Source: an uncultured bacterium
GTDB taxonomy: Bacteria; Bacillota; Clostridia; Lachnospirales; Lachnospiraceae
Assembly (NCBI GenBank): GCA_947071365.1
Contig: CAMTFT010000106.1
Span: 1 to 6,471, forward strand
DNA length: 6,471 nt
Direction: 5' to 3'
Below, in pieces: positions 6,026-6,471 of the stretch (positions are counted from its first letter, which is position 1; each line of letters starts with the position of its first letter). The notes under the pieces were generated by a model. The model saw nothing but the letters and a program-made list of their open reading frames with translations, had not been told where the DNA came from and ran no database searches. Both the position numbers and the translations under genes were made by a program.

Positions 6026-6471
6026 TTGAAAAAATACAAAGCAATCTTTTTCGACTGGGACGGAACCGCCGTCCTTTCCCGAACCGCTCCGGCGGACGAC
6101 GCTATCGCCGCAATGAAACCACTGCTGCGCCAGGGAGTCAAGCTGGTGATCGTCAGCGGCACAACGATAGAAAACATTGCGCAGGGCAGACTGGAGGAAC
6201 TGTTTACGAAGGAGGAGCTTGGCAGCCTTTACCTTGGACTTGGCCGCGGCGCATATAATTACGCGTTTGACCAGGAGGGAAAAGCCTGCGTATTTCAGGA
6301 TGAGCTCCCGGATAAGGAAAAGCTGCTGCAGATTCACCGGATCTGCTTTGAGATTCACCAGCATTTACTGGAGCGGTACGATTATGAGACCGATATTGTG
6401 TTCAGCCGTCCGAGTTACTGCAAGATAGACCTTATGGTAAAGGAAGATCGGGGAACCAGCCTGTTCATGCA
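6026..6471 (+). CDS. HAD-superfamily hydrolase/mutase-like protein, N-terminal part (runs off the window)
   Basis: The first 148 residues of a haloacid dehalogenase-fold enzyme, open to the window end. It starts at TTG with AAAGGAG eight bases upstream; searches limited to ATG starts miss it. Motif I is FFDWDGT, with nucleophile Asp10 and acid/base Asp12. Motif II is VIVSGTT with Ser44. Only about 30 residues separate the two motifs, with no alpha-helical cap between them. This fits the C2-capped group (Cof/sugar phosphatase, phosphomannomutase and trehalose-6-phosphate phosphatase relatives) rather than the C1-capped beta-phosphoglucomutases that often accompany GH65 enzymes. Motifs III and IV lie beyond the window. 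Placement after the phosphorylase suggests a sugar-phosphate substrate, either as a phosphatase or as an unorthodox mutase; that role is inference. It may be co-transcribed with the operon, as no clear terminator intervenes. Confidence 0.82.
   Translation, partial: MKKYKAIFFDWDGTAVLSRTAPADDAIAAMKPLLRQGVKLVIVSGTTIENIAQGRLEELFTKEELGSLYLGLGRGAYNYAFDQEGKACVFQDELPDKEKLLQIHRICFEIHQHLLERYDYETDIVFSRPSYCKIDLMVKEDRGTSLFM

Noticed and set aside
5764..6258. 164-codon open frame spanning the gap after GH65 and into the HAD gene
   Set aside because: It runs across the palindrome, gives an Arg-rich peptide without recognisable motifs, and overlaps the HAD frame, which has clear catalytic motifs and a proper ribosome site.
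1..6471. CRISPR array, tRNA, rRNA, transposase or phage genes
   Set aside because: No regularly spaced direct repeats, no tRNA- or rRNA-like sequence, and no transposase, integrase or phage motifs were seen on either strand.

Overview
The window holds a compact carbohydrate-uptake and phosphorolysis operon, all on the + strand. It is most likely from a gut-type Lachnospiraceae or related Clostridia (Bacillota) genome. The taxonomic guess is inference: it rests on strong AAGGAGG-type ribosome binding sites, roughly 50% GC, TTG start codons, the protein style, and an ABC sugar importer with no ATPase gene beside it.

Layout. Bases 1-148 hold a probable 20-codon tail of an upstream gene (2-64), then a leader with a candidate extended -10 promoter and a strong Shine-Dalgarno site. 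Bases 149-1453 encode a family 1 sugar-binding protein. A 12-bp hairpin with a short T tract (1467-1500) follows. The first permease then starts at a TTG (1517), not at the upstream ATG inside the hairpin region. The second permease (2404-3246) and a GH65 glycoside phosphorylase (3243-5819) follow, each joined to the gene before by an ATGA overlap. After a 206-bp gap dominated by a large nested palindrome (5860-5996), a TTG-started HAD-superfamily phosphatase/mutase-like gene begins at 6026 and runs off the window end.

How it works together (family knowledge plus inference). The binding protein and two permeases import an alpha-linked glucoside, powered by an MsmK/MsmX-type ATPase encoded elsewhere. 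GH65 splits it with inorganic phosphate, inverting the anomeric centre, to give beta-glucose 1-phosphate plus the acceptor. The HAD enzyme may act on a sugar phosphate from this route, but it does not look like the usual beta-phosphoglucomutase partner. The hairpin after the binding-protein gene probably lowers permease and enzyme transcript relative to the binding protein.

Nothing here is a clearly new system. The points most worth a second look are a ~60-residue acidic, repeat-like insertion in the GH65 catalytic domain just after the phosphate-binding loop, the 137-bp nested palindrome before the HAD gene, and the substrate specificity implied by the GH65 acceptor-side loop.
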